From assembly GCF_001544515.1 (NCBI RefSeq), contig NZ_FCOL02000015.1, positions 79,110 to 143,109 of the forward strand: a DNA stretch of 64,000 nt. Reading direction: 5' to 3'. Made by a program: the position numbers and the translations under genes. This DNA comes from Caballeronia terrestris (lineage in GTDB: Bacteria; Pseudomonadota; Gammaproteobacteria; Burkholderiales; Burkholderiaceae). The number at the start of each line of letters is the position of its first letter. Positions within the stretch are counted from its first letter, which is position 1. The notes below the pieces were generated by a model. It was not told where the DNA came from and did no database searches. It saw only the letters and a program-made list of their open reading frames with translations. Below, in pieces: positions 52,489-62,058 of the stretch.

Positions 52489-52797
52489 ATGAAAAAGAAG
52501 AAATCCGAGACCACGGGCAGCTTGCTGCCTTCGGCCCTGGCCGACGTAGAACTCCAGCATATCGAGCGCGCGCTCGCTCAGCTCAGAACAATGAGCAACC
52601 AGTCGTCGGGAACCTTGAACGTCGAATACTGGCGCGAACGGCTCAACGCCGTCAGCGCCGGGCACGCGCTCGTGCCGGCGCAGAAGCGCCGCATCGAGTC
52701 GCTGCGCGCGGTGCTTGACGCGGTCGGCAAAGGTCCGCGCGACACGACGCCCGGGCGCCGAAAGACGACCAACAGGCTTTGGGCGAAAGCGGCCTGA
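52489..52797 (+). CDS. Small hypothetical protein with EYWRxRLN motif
   Basis: 102 residues. Basic start (MKKKKSETT), then a helical region containing NVEYWRERLNAV and RRIESLRAVLD, shared with the 80-residue protein at 1548-1790. The C-terminal tail is basic (PGRRKTTNRLWAKAA). The conservation between two distant loci argues for a real protein family. Upstream sequence includes a GGGTGACGAG element. Function unknown. Confidence 0.68.
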   Translation: MKKKKSETTGSLLPSALADVELQHIERALAQLRTMSNQSSGTLNVEYWRERLNAVSAGHALVPAQKRRIESLRAVLDAVGKGPRDTTPGRRKTTNRLWAKAA

Positions 52798-52941
52798 CCC
52801 GCCGCTTTCGCCACTTCGCGCCACGGCGCGATCAGGTTGCGCCGTCGCGGTTGCGACGGCGTGCGTCTGCTTGCTGGAAAGGTTTCAGGCATTGAACGTG
52901 CTCCATCGGAAGGGCCTTTAGCCGTCTTCCATGGAGCACGC

Positions 52942-53268
52942 ATGACTCATTCCAATTCGATTCTCCGCTTCGTCACGCTGCGCCGCGTGGTGTCGGCCGC
53001 GCTCGTTTCGTCGATCGCCGTTTGCAGCACCTATGGCTTCGCGCAAATCACGAGCGGCGGCGGCTCCGAGCAGCAGGAAAGCCGCAGCACGGCGACCGGC
53101 ACCCAACCCGCCGCCACGAACGCGACCGTCCACGAATCGCAAAAGCCGCAATCGCAGGATGCCGCCGGCAAGAACCGCGGCGTCACCGCCGGCAAAGGCC
53201 ACAAGACCGAAGGCGCCGGCGGTTTCAACAACGGCCTTTACGGCACGGGCGCGGGCAGCAACAAATAA
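52942..53268 (+). CDS. Small exported protein, Ser/Gln-rich
   Basis: 108 residues. Signal peptide (VTLRRVVSAALVSSIAVCST, cleaved near YGFAQ). The mature protein is low-complexity, rich in Ser, Gln, Thr, Gly and Lys, ending LYGTGAGSNK, a tail similar to that of the exported protein at 10051-10335 (TRYGAGSN). GGAG precedes the ATG. It is convergent with the FNT gene, 8 bp away. Function unknown. Confidence 0.62.
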   Translation: MTHSNSILRFVTLRRVVSAALVSSIAVCSTYGFAQITSGGGSEQQESRSTATGTQPAATNATVHESQKPQSQDAAGKNRGVTAGKGHKTEGAGGFNNGLYGTGAGSNK

Positions 53269-53276
53269 GCGCCGAA

Positions 53277-54131
53277 TCAATCCTGCCGCGTCGACATGCC
53301 CGTGATCTCGGGCGCGATCGCGGCATGATTGATGATCGCGACGAGCGAAATCCCGCCGATCATGTTGCCGATGAACGTCGGTACGAGAAACACACCGAAG
53401 TAGTCGCGAACGGTCGCCGCGCCGATCATCACCGCGTACGACGCCTCCACCGATCCCGCGATCACGTGCGTCAGTTTGCTCACGGCGACCGTGTAGGTGA
53501 TCAGCACGATCGTCAGCAGGCGCGCCGAGCGGGCGCTCGGGAGCAGCCACACCATCAGCGCGATCAGCCAGCCCGAGAAAAACCCGCGCACGACCGTCAC
53601 GCCGAAACTGGCGGAAAGCGGCAGCATCGCGACTTTGGCGAGCGAATCGTCGACTTCCGGCGAAAACACGCCGTCGATCTGCAGGATCGCTGCGAAAATC
53701 ACTGTGCCGACCAGGTTGAACAGCAACACGATCGCCCAGAGGCGCAGTGTTTTGAGGAGAGTCTTCAGGTCGCGTCGCGTGAGGACCGGCAGCACGGCGG
53801 TCAGCGTGCTTTCCGTGAAAAGCTGCTGGCGGCCGAGAATCACGATCACGAAGCCGATCGTGTAGCCGAAACTCGACACCAGCCCACGCCAGCTCGTCTC
53901 GGGCAGCGCGCTTTCCAGGATCGACTGCACGAGAAACGAAAATCCCATCGACAACCCCGCCGCGAGCGCCGACCACATCAGCGCGGCGGCGGTGCGGTCC
54001 ATCGCGGCTTCGCCCTCCTCGCGCACGATTTCGTGGACGACGAGCGCCTGCGGGATCGAATGCTCGGCGGCCTGGTCCTGCTCTTCGCTGCTGAGATTGG
54101 GGGATTTGGAACCGGCTTGCTGTTCTGCCAT
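53277..54131 (-). CDS. Formate/nitrite transporter (FNT) family channel
   Basis: 284 residues with six membrane helices. It has the FNT layout, with SFGYTIGFVIVILGRQQLFTEST in the first half and GNMIGG-type motif in FVPTFIGNMIGGISLV in the second. The N-terminal 40 residues are cytoplasmic and acidic. FNT proteins are pentameric channels for formate, nitrite or related small anions; the exact substrate is unknown and no formate or nitrite enzyme genes adjoin it. Confidence 0.88.
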   Translation of the reverse strand: MAEQQAGSKSPNLSSEEQDQAAEHSIPQALVVHEIVREEGEAAMDRTAAALMWSALAAGLSMGFSFLVQSILESALPETSWRGLVSSFGYTIGFVIVILGRQQLFTESTLTAVLPVLTRRDLKTLLKTLRLWAIVLLFNLVGTVIFAAILQIDGVFSPEVDDSLAKVAMLPLSASFGVTVVRGFFSGWLIALMVWLLPSARSARLLTIVLITYTVAVSKLTHVIAGSVEASYAVMIGAATVRDYFGVFLVPTFIGNMIGGISLVAIINHAAIAPEITGMSTRQD

Positions 54132-54346
54132 GACCTTCTTTTCTCCGGAGTGCCCGCCGCGGTCGGCGGTGATCGGAGCCAGCTTTTTCGGCCGGCTTGT
54201 CCGCTAGAGGGGACGCATCGTTGAAGCACGAACGATGCCCGCGCGATGCCTTTTATCAGCCTCCGGCATATCGTCAGGCGCAATCGTTGGTTGGGGCGGG
54301 CGGGTCGCGTCGCTACTATTTGGGCTCGCCATGACTCCGACCGCCC

Positions 54347-55378
54347 ATGTCCCTCTACCTCGATGACGCCCAACGCCAGGAAATCCAGCGCATGCGCGCA
54401 TCGATGCGCTGGCGCAGCGAATGGCCGACGTGGCTGTTGATCGCGGGCGTGTATGGCGGATGGTTCGGGGTCGCGCTGAACGCCCAGACCCTCGGGATGC
54501 CGCTCGCGCTTGGGGCGCTGGCGCTCTTGTCGTGCTGGTACATGTCGCTGCAGCATGAGCTGCTGCACGGTCATCCGACGCGTTTTCCGCTCGTCAACGC
54601 GCTCTTCGGCGTCGCGCCGCTCGCCGTGTGGTTTCCGTACGCTGTTTATCGCGAGTCGCACCTGCGCCATCACGACGACGATCACCTCACCGATCCCGCT
54701 CGCGACCCGGAAAGCTATTTCGTGTCGCCCGAGCGCTGGGCGGCGGCCGGCGCGACGATGCGGCTCTTTCTCGCGCTGCGCAATACGCTCGTCGGCCGCG
54801 TGCTGCTCGGACCCGCGTTTTCGATCGCGGGCGCATTGCACGGTGCCGCCGTCGCGTTCGCGCGCGGGGACGTCCGCGTCGCGGCGAGCTGGGCGCTGCA
54901 TCTCGCGCTTCTCGCCGCGCTCGCTTATTGGCTGGAGCATCGCTGCGGCATCCGCTGGTTCGCGTTCATGTTCGGCGTCGGCTATCCGGCGCTCGCGCTC
55001 GGCGCGGTGCGCTCGTTCCACGAACACCGCGCCGTCGCCGATGCGCCGCAGCGCACCGTCATCAACGAAGCGGGATGGTTCTGGCGGCTGCTTTTTCTGA
55101 ACAACAACTATCACGCGGTCCATCACGACCTGCCCGGCGTGCCGTGGTTCGCGCTCGGGACGGTCTATCATCGGCGGCGTGAGGCTTATGCCGAGCGGAC
55201 GGGGCGGTTCGTGGTGCAGGGATATGGCGAGTGGCTGAAGCACTTTGCGCTTGCGATGGTCGCGCCGGTCGTGCATCCGTTTGCGGGTCACAAGGTTCCG
55301 GCCGCACGCGTCACGCGCATTCGTGACCCGTTCGCCCGGCCTACCGCGAACGATGCCTCGAATCGCCTTGCGGGTTGA
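54347..55378 (+). CDS. Fatty acid desaturase
   Basis: 343 residues, integral membrane, with three di-iron His boxes: HELLH (about residue 71), HLRHHDD (about 105) and NYHAVHH (about 250). It introduces double bonds into acyl chains, or is a related hydroxylase; carotenoid-type ketolases are an alternative. It ends three codons before the frame upstream of the next gene, but there is no true overlap. Divergent from the FNT gene. Confidence 0.87.
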   Translation: MSLYLDDAQRQEIQRMRASMRWRSEWPTWLLIAGVYGGWFGVALNAQTLGMPLALGALALLSCWYMSLQHELLHGHPTRFPLVNALFGVAPLAVWFPYAVYRESHLRHHDDDHLTDPARDPESYFVSPERWAAAGATMRLFLALRNTLVGRVLLGPAFSIAGALHGAAVAFARGDVRVAASWALHLALLAALAYWLEHRCGIRWFAFMFGVGYPALALGAVRSFHEHRAVADAPQRTVINEAGWFWRLLFLNNNYHAVHHDLPGVPWFALGTVYHRRREAYAERTGRFVVQGYGEWLKHFALAMVAPVVHPFAGHKVPAARVTRIRDPFARPTANDASNRLAG

Positions 55379-55455
55379 GGGCCGGTAGGCGGTTCACCGC
55401 CCGCATCCGCTCGCGTGCCTCATCGAGCCGCTCGTGTTTTCAAGATAGCCCGCAG

Positions 55456-56271
55456 ATGAACTGGATCGCCGCCTTGCCGATGTACAACGTGACGCCCGCC
55501 CTCGCCGCCGACTGGCGCGAGTTGCTCGCGCACGTTCACACGAAACTCGAGGACTGGCTTTCCACGCGCGGCGAAACGCTCGTGATCGTCGATGCGGACG
55601 CTCCGCTCGAACCCTTCTGGCTGCGCGACGGCCTGCTGCTCTCGCAGACCTGCGGCTATCCGCTGGTCCACGCGCTCGACGGCCGCGTGCGCGTCATCGC
55701 GACGCCTGATTTCGACGTCGATGGCTGCGCGAACAGCAGCTATCGCAGCGTCCTCGTGACGGGCGCGCACGTGGATGCGCCATCGCTCGAAGCGTGCCGG
55801 GGCCTGCGCGCCGCCTACAACGACGACGATTCGAACAGCGGCATGAACCTTCTGCGCGATGCCGTCGCGCCGCTCGCGCGCGGCTCGCGGTTTTTCGCCT
55901 CGGTGCACAAAACCGGCGGACATCTGGCGTCGCTGCGGGCGCTCGCGATCGAGCAGAGCGCGGACGTCGCCGCCATCGACTGCGTGACGTTCGCGTTCGT
56001 GCGCGAGCATCTGCCGGAACTGGCGGCCGGCGTGCGTGAAATCGGCGTGACGAAGAGCACGCCGGGGCTGCCGTTCATCGCCTCGAACGCGTTGCCGGTG
56101 GACGCAGCCGCGCTCCTCGCCGATGCCCTCGACGATGCCGTCTCCGCCAATCCATCGCTCGCGAAGCGGCTGAAACTTAACGGTTTCGTGCGCCGCCCCG
56201 CCGCCGACTACGCATCGATCCTCGAGATCGAACGCGCGGCGATCGGCTTGGGCTATCCACGCCTCGCCTGA
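55456..56271 (+). CDS. PhnD-like periplasmic-binding-fold protein without signal peptide
   Basis: 271 residues. It matches the phosphate/phosphonate-binding PhnD fold (TCGYPLV, then [10 protein letters not shown] and [43 protein letters not shown]), yet has no signal peptide or lipobox. It may thus be cytoplasmic or an unexported remnant of a transporter. No ABC transporter genes are adjacent. It lies 77 bp after the desaturase and 119 bp before the luciferase-like gene. Confidence 0.72.
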   Translation: MNWIAALPMYNVTPALAADWRELLAHVHTKLEDWLSTRGETLVIVDADAPLEPFWLRDGLLLSQTCGYPLVHALDGRVRVIATPDFDVDGCANSSYRSVLVTGAHVDAPSLEACRGLRAAYNDDDSNSGMNLLRDAVAPLARGSRFFASVHKTGGHLASLRALAIEQSADVAAIDCVTFAFVREHLPELAAGVREIGVTKSTPGLPFIASNALPVDAAALLADALDDAVSANPSLAKRLKLNGFVRRPAADYASILEIERAAIGLGYPRLA

Positions 56272-56390
56272 ATAACCCTACCGCCCGCGCAATGGGCAGG
56301 TTTTCGCGACATTCGGCACAATCGGCTTTTAAGTACGCATTGCAGCGCGCATCGCACGCGCCTCGCAGCGTCAAGCCACCGGACAGCCGA

Positions 56391-57386
56391 ATGATCCCCT
56401 TCTCAGTACTCGATTTATCCCCGATTCCCGCCGGCTCAACCGCCGCCGACGCCTTCCGCCAATCGCTCGATCTGGCGCAGCACGCCGAAAAATGGGGCTA
56501 CCAGCGCTTCTGGCTCGCCGAGCATCACAACATGACGGGCATCGCGAGCGCGGCGACGTCGGTCGTGATCGGCCACATCGCCGGCGGTACGAAGACGATT
56601 CGCGTCGGTTCCGGCGGCGTCATGCTGCCGAACCACGCGCCGCTCGTGATCGCCGAGCAGTTCGGCACGCTCGCGTCGCTGTATCCGGGACGCATCGACC
56701 TGGGCCTCGGCCGCGCGCCCGGCACCGACCAGACGACCGCCCGCGCGCTGCGTCGCGACCTGCAAGGCAGCGCGGACAATTTCCCCGACGACGTCGTCGA
56801 ACTGCAGCGCTATTTCGCCGATCCGGTCGAAGGCCAGCGCGTGCGCGCGGTGCCGGGCGCGGGCCTGGATGTGCCGATCTGGCTGCTCGGCTCGTCGCTT
56901 TTCAGCGCGCAGCTCGCCGCCGCGCTCGGGCTGCCGTTCGCGTTCGCGTCGCACTTCGCACCGGACTACCTGCTCACCGCGCTGCAGGTTTATCGCGCGC
57001 AGTTCAAGCCGTCGAAGACGCTCGCGAAGCCTTACGCGATGGTCGGCGTGAACGTCTTCGCCGCCGATACCGCCGACGAAGCCGAGTTGCTCTTCACCTC
57101 GCTGCAGCAGCAGTTCATCAACCTGCGGCGCGGTACGCCCGGCCAGTTGCCGCCGCCCAAGCGCGACATCGCGTGGAGCGAGACCGAGCGCGCGGGCGTC
57201 GAGCATTCTCTTGCGTGCTCGGTGGTCGGCACGCAGGAAGACGTGGAAGCGGGACTCGCGTCGCTGATTGAACAGACGCAGGCCGACGAGCTGATCGTCA
57301 CGGCGCAGATCTTCGATCACGCCGCGCGCCTGCGCTCGTTCGAGATCACCGCGGCGGCGCACGCTGCGCTCGCACGCGCGAACTGA
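56391..57386 (+). CDS. Luciferase-like monooxygenase (LLM class flavoprotein)
   Basis: 331 residues. Bacterial luciferase-like TIM barrel, with [20 protein letters not shown] at the N-terminus, WLAEHHNM and [40 protein letters not shown] (in part) typical of the group related to alkane monooxygenase LLM proteins. Uses FMNH2 supplied by a separate reductase. The substrate is unknown. The [12 protein letters not shown] fits the family start. Ended by the terminator at 57406. Confidence 0.9.
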   Translation: MIPFSVLDLSPIPAGSTAADAFRQSLDLAQHAEKWGYQRFWLAEHHNMTGIASAATSVVIGHIAGGTKTIRVGSGGVMLPNHAPLVIAEQFGTLASLYPGRIDLGLGRAPGTDQTTARALRRDLQGSADNFPDDVVELQRYFADPVEGQRVRAVPGAGLDVPIWLLGSSLFSAQLAAALGLPFAFASHFAPDYLLTALQVYRAQFKPSKTLAKPYAMVGVNVFAADTADEAELLFTSLQQQFINLRRGTPGQLPPPKRDIAWSETERAGVEHSLACSVVGTQEDVEAGLASLIEQTQADELIVTAQIFDHAARLRSFEITAAAHAALARAN

Positions 57387-57405
57387 GCGCGAACCGACGC
57401 CTTTT

Positions 57406-57436
57406 ACTCCGCGCGGCGCTGGACGCGCGGAGTTTT
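57406..57436 (+). terminator. Terminator after luciferase-like gene
   Basis: Perfect 10-bp stem ACTCCGCGCG/CGCGCGGAGT with an 8-base loop and TTTT following on the plus strand. Confidence 0.8.
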
Positions 57437-57588
57437 GGCAAGCAATAATGAGATGGCCGCCTTGGGTAGGACAAATGGGATCGGCGCGCCACTCATGGGC
57501 CACTCACGCGCGCGCTCCGCGTGCCTGCACGGCGCGGCGGCCATGACAACAAACACGCCGGAATACGGAAACGGAACGGAGAATGCTG

Positions 57589-57834
57589 ATGCCGATAAGT
57601 GCCGCCACAGGATCGATGACCTTGCTGACGGAGCTGGACGAAGCAAGCGGACAGGAATTGCGCACGCTGCGCCTCGTGCCGGCGGAGGACGGCAAGGCTG
57701 TCGTGCTGATCGAAATCGACGAACGCAAAGCCGGCATTCACCGTGAAGTGCGCTATGAAATCACGACGGCAGAATTGATTGCGGCCATTCGCGCGCATGG
57801 CGCCGAATTGCCGGGTGAACAACATAATCGCTAG
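57589..57834 (+). CDS. Small hypothetical protein
   Basis: 81 residues, soluble (MTLLTELDEASGQELRTLRL; later DGKAVVLIEIDERKAGIHRE). Probable small beta-alpha fold with a C-terminal helix (TTAELIAAIRAHGAEL). The ATG with GGAG seven bases upstream is preferred over an ATG six bases earlier. No family recognised. Confidence 0.6.
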   Translation: MPISAATGSMTLLTELDEASGQELRTLRLVPAEDGKAVVLIEIDERKAGIHREVRYEITTAELIAAIRAHGAELPGEQHNR

Positions 57835-58148
57835 AATTGATTTAGCGCTTACAATAAGCGGCATACAATAGAGCGCATCGAGGTTTTGAAGCGCCTTGGC
57901 GTCGCTGGCCGGCTTCCCGGATTTCGTAAAAAGCACCCTTTACGTGCCTGTCCTTCGCAACGCCCGCCAGCCGTGCCAAAGCGCTGCCGTCCCTTTTCGG
58001 GGTATTTCGGCATTTGCGGTATTACACTAATTGACGCGTGGTTCGCCGCGCGCCACGCTTTGTAAAAATCACTTAACTCATCGAACCGCCCGGTCCGCGC
58101 GGGATTTCGGTTCGCCCTCCAGAAAGTTAAAGCTGAATCAGGACAGCC
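57835..58148. other. Non-coding interval before H-NS-like gene
   Basis: About 310 bp with no gene and AT-rich patches around 57830-57870 and 58010-58080. It probably contains the promoter of the H-NS-like gene; no specific operator identified. Confidence 0.45.
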
Positions 58149-58466
58149 GTGGACGAAAGAAAGCGAGACAGCATCATTGCCTATTTACGCAGCCGAATGG
58201 CTGAGTTCGGCATTACCGAAACCGCGCTGGCCGAGGCATTGGCCGAAGCACCCGCGGCGGCGGCACCCATTCCCTCGAAAGCCAACGGCAACGGCCTGCC
58301 CAAGCGGCCTATGCCGCAAATGCCTTCCCTGCCGCGCGCCGAGAATGGCGCGACGCCCGCATTCAGGAACGCCAGCGGCGATACGTGGGACGGCGTCGGC
58401 GATATGCCCGAGTGGCTCAAGCGCGCGGTTCACGCGGGGCAGGACATCGAGTTTTATCGCGTGTGA
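58149..58466 (+). CDS. H-NS-like protein with altered DNA-binding motif
   Basis: 105 residues. The N-terminal helix (MDERKRDSIIAYLRSRMAEFG) and a Pro/Ala-rich linker precede a C-terminal region (FRNASGDTWDGVGDMPEWLKRA) that matches the H-NS DNA-binding domain, where the usual form is TWSGRGRxPxW. Here the Arg-Gly-Arg that contacts the minor groove is replaced by Gly-Val-Gly-Asp. It starts at a GTG with AGGA upstream. It could act as an H-NS partner or antagonist; function uncertain. Confidence 0.65.
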   Translation: MDERKRDSIIAYLRSRMAEFGITETALAEALAEAPAAAAPIPSKANGNGLPKRPMPQMPSLPRAENGATPAFRNASGDTWDGVGDMPEWLKRAVHAGQDIEFYRV

Positions 58467-58558
58467 CGCAGTTTTGAACGAAAGCTGTGAATAGGCATCC
58501 CCAGGCCCCGCGTCATCGTCGCGGGCGGTGGCTGCGTTGTTCCCTGCGATTTCTGCTT

Positions 58559-58978
58559 TCACGCGCACGCCCTTTCCGCGCGTCCCGCCTGCTCGCGCGC
58601 GTGCTCATAAACGCGCGCGCGTTCCGCCGATGCAATGAGCCGCTTCTGCTTCATCGTCACGTACTGAAGCGGCGACGATCCGACCACCGCCGCATATTCG
58701 CCGTTGCGGAATTTGCGAAAGCGCTGGAAGAAGTCGGGGCCGGGCAGGCCGTTGTCGCAGGCGAGCAGCACGCCGTAATCCACCGCCGATACATCCGCGA
58801 GCGTGCGCACCGCGCTCTCCAGCACGCGATACCGCTCCGTGAGCGGCACCGTGCGCTCGAACATCGCGTGGAATCTCACGTAGGGCAGCACGCCATCGGC
58901 GGCCGCTGCGCGTACGAGCGCGCGCGTGATGCGTTCGGCGATCGGCCGTGAGGTTGCTCCGTTCGTCGTTGTGTTCAT
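58559..58978 (-). CDS. Hypothetical protein
   Basis: 139 residues, soluble and helical (RPIAERITRALVRAAAADGV, then PLTERYRVLESAVRTLADVS). No signal peptide. The ATG has AAGGAG upstream. It follows the SphA-like gene by 20 bp on the same strand and so is probably in the DUF1254/SphA operon. Family not recognised. Confidence 0.6.
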   Translation of the reverse strand: MNTTTNGATSRPIAERITRALVRAAAADGVLPYVRFHAMFERTVPLTERYRVLESAVRTLADVSAVDYGVLLACDNGLPGPDFFQRFRKFRNGEYAAVVGSSPLQYVTMKQKRLIASAERARVYEHAREQAGRAERACA

Positions 58979-58998
58979 GATGGCTCCTTTACGTGTTC

Positions 58999-59952
58999 TC
59001 ACTCGAAGGTCGCGCTGACCGATAACTGCACCGCGTTGCCGCGCGGGCGCTTGTGCGCCTCGACTTCGTTCACCCAGCGAAACGCAGCCGATACCGGCGT
59101 CTTGCCGACCTTGCCCGCCCACGTCACGATCGGCCCCAAACCAACCGAGTTGCCGCTCGCTCCGCCCAGACGGTCCGCGAGGCCGCCGGTGTCGTCGCCG
59201 AGCTGCTGGATCCAGCCGCCCACGATGCCCACGCCCCAGCCGCCCTTGAAGCGTTTGAGCGCGAGCACGTCGAGGACGGAGAGCGGCGCGTTGTGGTATT
59301 CGGTCGCGTTGTTGGTCGTGTAGAAGTTCACGCCGTAGTTCACCGACAGCTCCACGTCCTGCGCCGGGAAGAGCTTCGTGTACGACACGGTCGGGATGAA
59401 CGTCCACGTATTTTGTCCGGCGTTCGCGAGGCGGTTCTCGTTGTACGCACCGCTCGGCGCATACATCTGCACACTGAACGCGATGTGGTCGGTCTTCGTC
59501 AGGTGGTAGCCCGCGATGACCGGCACGAAGAAGAGGTCGGCGAACTCGGTCGAGTGATCGTTGGGCAGGATGCCGTTGAACGACGACGCGTTCGTGTACT
59601 GCACCGGCACACCGATCGACGATGCGAAGTTCCAGCCGCCCGCCGTGATCCCCCAGGTCTTGATGAGGTTCGCCTGCACGTAGACGACGTTGTAGTCGAG
59701 ACCCGCCGTGACCGTGCCCGCGATCGGGATCGTCTTGCTCGCGCCGAGTTTGCCTTCGTAGAAGATCGTCGTAAGCGTGACGATCCAGTCAGAGGTCGGC
59801 GGCACGACGCCCGCGTATGGCGTCACCTGCTGGCCGGTGATTGGCCGGCCGATGCCGCCCTCGGTTGCGTGGACCGGCATCGATGCGACGAGCGCCGCCG
59901 ATACCGCCGTCGTCACGATTGCCGCCTTCGATGTTGAGCACCATGCGTTCAT
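58999..59952 (-). CDS. SphA/MetA-pathway outer-membrane transporter-like protein
   Basis: 317 residues. Signal peptide (TSKAAIVTTAVSAALVASMP, cleaved at VHA), then a beta-barrel-type sequence with aromatic-rich strands (TLTTIFYEGKLGASKTIPIAG) ending SVSATFE. This resembles the phenol-degradation MetA/SphA outer-membrane family, implicated in uptake of hydrophobic or aromatic compounds and sphingosine. The start has GGGAGG upstream. It lies 64 bp after the DUF1254 gene. Confidence 0.82.
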   Translation of the reverse strand: MNAWCSTSKAAIVTTAVSAALVASMPVHATEGGIGRPITGQQVTPYAGVVPPTSDWIVTLTTIFYEGKLGASKTIPIAGTVTAGLDYNVVYVQANLIKTWGITAGGWNFASSIGVPVQYTNASSFNGILPNDHSTEFADLFFVPVIAGYHLTKTDHIAFSVQMYAPSGAYNENRLANAGQNTWTFIPTVSYTKLFPAQDVELSVNYGVNFYTTNNATEYHNAPLSVLDVLALKRFKGGWGVGIVGGWIQQLGDDTGGLADRLGGASGNSVGLGPIVTWAGKVGKTPVSAAFRWVNEVEAHKRPRGNAVQLSVSATFE

Positions 59953-60016
59953 GACGACCTCCCGGGCCATCGGTTGGGATGCGAGCCTGAGTGCGTGCGT
60001 GCGTGGCTTCATTCGA

Positions 60017-61432
60017 TCAACCGCCCGCCTTGACCGGCTTGACGATCTGCCAGGTGCCGTCGAAGACCGGCGCCTCCGGACCATAGATGCGCATGATCAC
60101 CGTGTAGGCGCCGGCCGGCGCAGGCAGCCAGTTCGACGCCTTGTCCTTTCCCGGCGAGACGTGCTGCACGTAGAGATCGAGCGAGCCATCGGCGCCGTAC
60201 TTGAGGCCCCGCGTGCGATCGCCGATCGAATAGCGATTGATCGGATTCGCGACGAGACTGCGCCCCGGCAGCTCGTACATCGTCATCGACCAGAAAAAGC
60301 GCGCGGGCGGCAGGTCTTTCTTGTCGAAATGCAGCACGTAAGGCTGCGTGCCGACGAGCGGCTTGTGGTCCGAGTCCTCGTGATAGCCGACGTAGACCGC
60401 CTCCTCCTTCGTATTCCCGTAGATGCCCATCGCAGCCGCGACGGCGCGCTTCATGTAGTCGTTCTTCATCTCCTCGCGCGTGCCGAAGAGATCGTAGGAA
60501 CTCGTCGTCGCCCTTATCGACGTGGCGAGCGCGGCCTTGCCGTCCTGCACGCCGGCCGCGATCGCATCGCGCGTCGGTGCATCGAGCTTCGCGGCATCGA
60601 AAGGCCTGCCCGCGCCGATGCCGATCTTCGCGAAGCGCTGCATCAGCGCCACTTCAGAAGCGTTCGCCGGCTGCGTGAATTGCAGCAGGAAGTTCAGGTA
60701 AGCAATGAAATCGATGGACGTCGCGCGCGCCTCGTCCCACTTCGGAAAGCTGACGGCGGGTATGGGCGGCGGCGGCGCCTTGTGCTCGAACGCGGAAAGC
60801 GGCGCGACCTCGTACTGCTGCTGGATGCGCTTCACGTTCTTAACATCCGACGGACCATCGAGCGCGGTACGCCCGAGCGCGACGATGAAATCCGTTTCCG
60901 TGCGGAACACCCGGTCGATGCCCTGAGGCGTCTTACCGCTCCAGTGCGGTCCCGCGAATAAATAGTGACCGGCCTTCTCACCCGTCGTGCGCGATCCGAC
61001 GTACGCGAAGTTGTACGTGAAGAGGTCGATCCACTGAAACACGTAGTAGCGCTTGTCAGGAATCGCCGGCACGCTCAGCACCCACGGTTCGCGGCGCAGA
61101 TCGAGCCACACCCACGAATAAGGCGTGTCGTTGTTCGGCGTGACGATGTCCTTGTTCTGCGGACCATACGGTTGCGAATAATGACGGAACCTGCCGAAGC
61201 CGCCCACGTACGAATTCGATTGCTTGTCGACGGTCTGCTGATAGAGCGTCTTGTAGTTGAAGAGCATCGGATACGCGTAGATGAACGCTTCCTTTGCGAT
61301 CGCCCGCGTCTCATCCGACGCGGCCTGAGCATGCGCCACGCTGCTGCCGATCAGGCATGCGCATAAAGCACTGAGCATTGGCGCAGATATTCGACTCATC
61401 ACTTCCATTGCACTTCGTCGAATTGCATTCAT
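60017..61432 (-). CDS. DUF1254/DUF1214 domain exported protein
   Basis: 471 residues. Signal peptide (ending SVAHAQA), then a DUF1254 domain (EAFIYAYPMLFNYKTLYQQT, TPNNDTPYSWVWLDLRREPWVL, in part) and a C-terminal DUF1214 domain (LPPARFFWSMTMYELPGRSL, LYVQHVSPGKDK). The family is periplasmic and widespread in Burkholderiales; no activity is established for this protein. First gene of the operon with the SphA-like gene. Confidence 0.88.
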   Translation of the reverse strand: MNAIRRSAMEVMSRISAPMLSALCACLIGSSVAHAQAASDETRAIAKEAFIYAYPMLFNYKTLYQQTVDKQSNSYVGGFGRFRHYSQPYGPQNKDIVTPNNDTPYSWVWLDLRREPWVLSVPAIPDKRYYVFQWIDLFTYNFAYVGSRTTGEKAGHYLFAGPHWSGKTPQGIDRVFRTETDFIVALGRTALDGPSDVKNVKRIQQQYEVAPLSAFEHKAPPPPIPAVSFPKWDEARATSIDFIAYLNFLLQFTQPANASEVALMQRFAKIGIGAGRPFDAAKLDAPTRDAIAAGVQDGKAALATSIRATTSSYDLFGTREEMKNDYMKRAVAAAMGIYGNTKEEAVYVGYHEDSDHKPLVGTQPYVLHFDKKDLPPARFFWSMTMYELPGRSLVANPINRYSIGDRTRGLKYGADGSLDLYVQHVSPGKDKASNWLPAPAGAYTVIMRIYGPEAPVFDGTWQIVKPVKAGG

Positions 61433-62058
61433 CTCGATCCTTCAGGTTTCCATTCGACCTGCGCGAATAAAAAATGCGCAGGAATCTACCCGCCTGTTTG
61501 AGAAGGCGTTTCAAGAAACACGATCGATTCTGATGGCGCATAGCTGCGCCGATTCGGCAGACGATCTGGCCGAAAGTGATGCGTCAATCGAACAGCAGGA
61601 CCCGGCTAGCGGGTAGACAGGGAAGGACGGCCATACACGTTCCTCGGAAAACGTGGGCAGGCGCGCGATTTCAGCGTTCGCGCGGATGGATGCTTACAGC
61701 GAGCTTATGCTTGATTGTTGATAGATGCTAACAAACGTTTTTCGCCGATGCCAAGAACATTTTATGACTGACGCCAAATTTGCAACGCGAGCGCTATCAA
61801 TTGCATTAAGCGTTTTCACCTGCTTAATTCATTCGTTGACGCAATACCCATAGTAAAAATGAAATGAAAATTCAAGAAAAAAATTTGAAGCCCGTTCGCC
61901 CAAATCTCCGATAAAACGTTTATTGATACATGCTGTAAGGAGCTTCGGGAAATCGGCGTCGGCAATACGGAATGTGCTTCTTTCGACTCGCGGCGTGGCG
62001 CTCTTCACGACCAGGCGCGCCAGTCCGATGCAAGGCAATCACAACGGCGAGTGCGCAG
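61433..62058. other. Long intergenic region with AT-rich segment
   Basis: About 625 bp with no convincing gene. Lines 61801-61920 contain only about 35% G+C by hand count, far below the window average. It must hold the promoter of the DUF1254 operon on the minus strand and perhaps that of the HTH gene. Confidence 0.5.
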
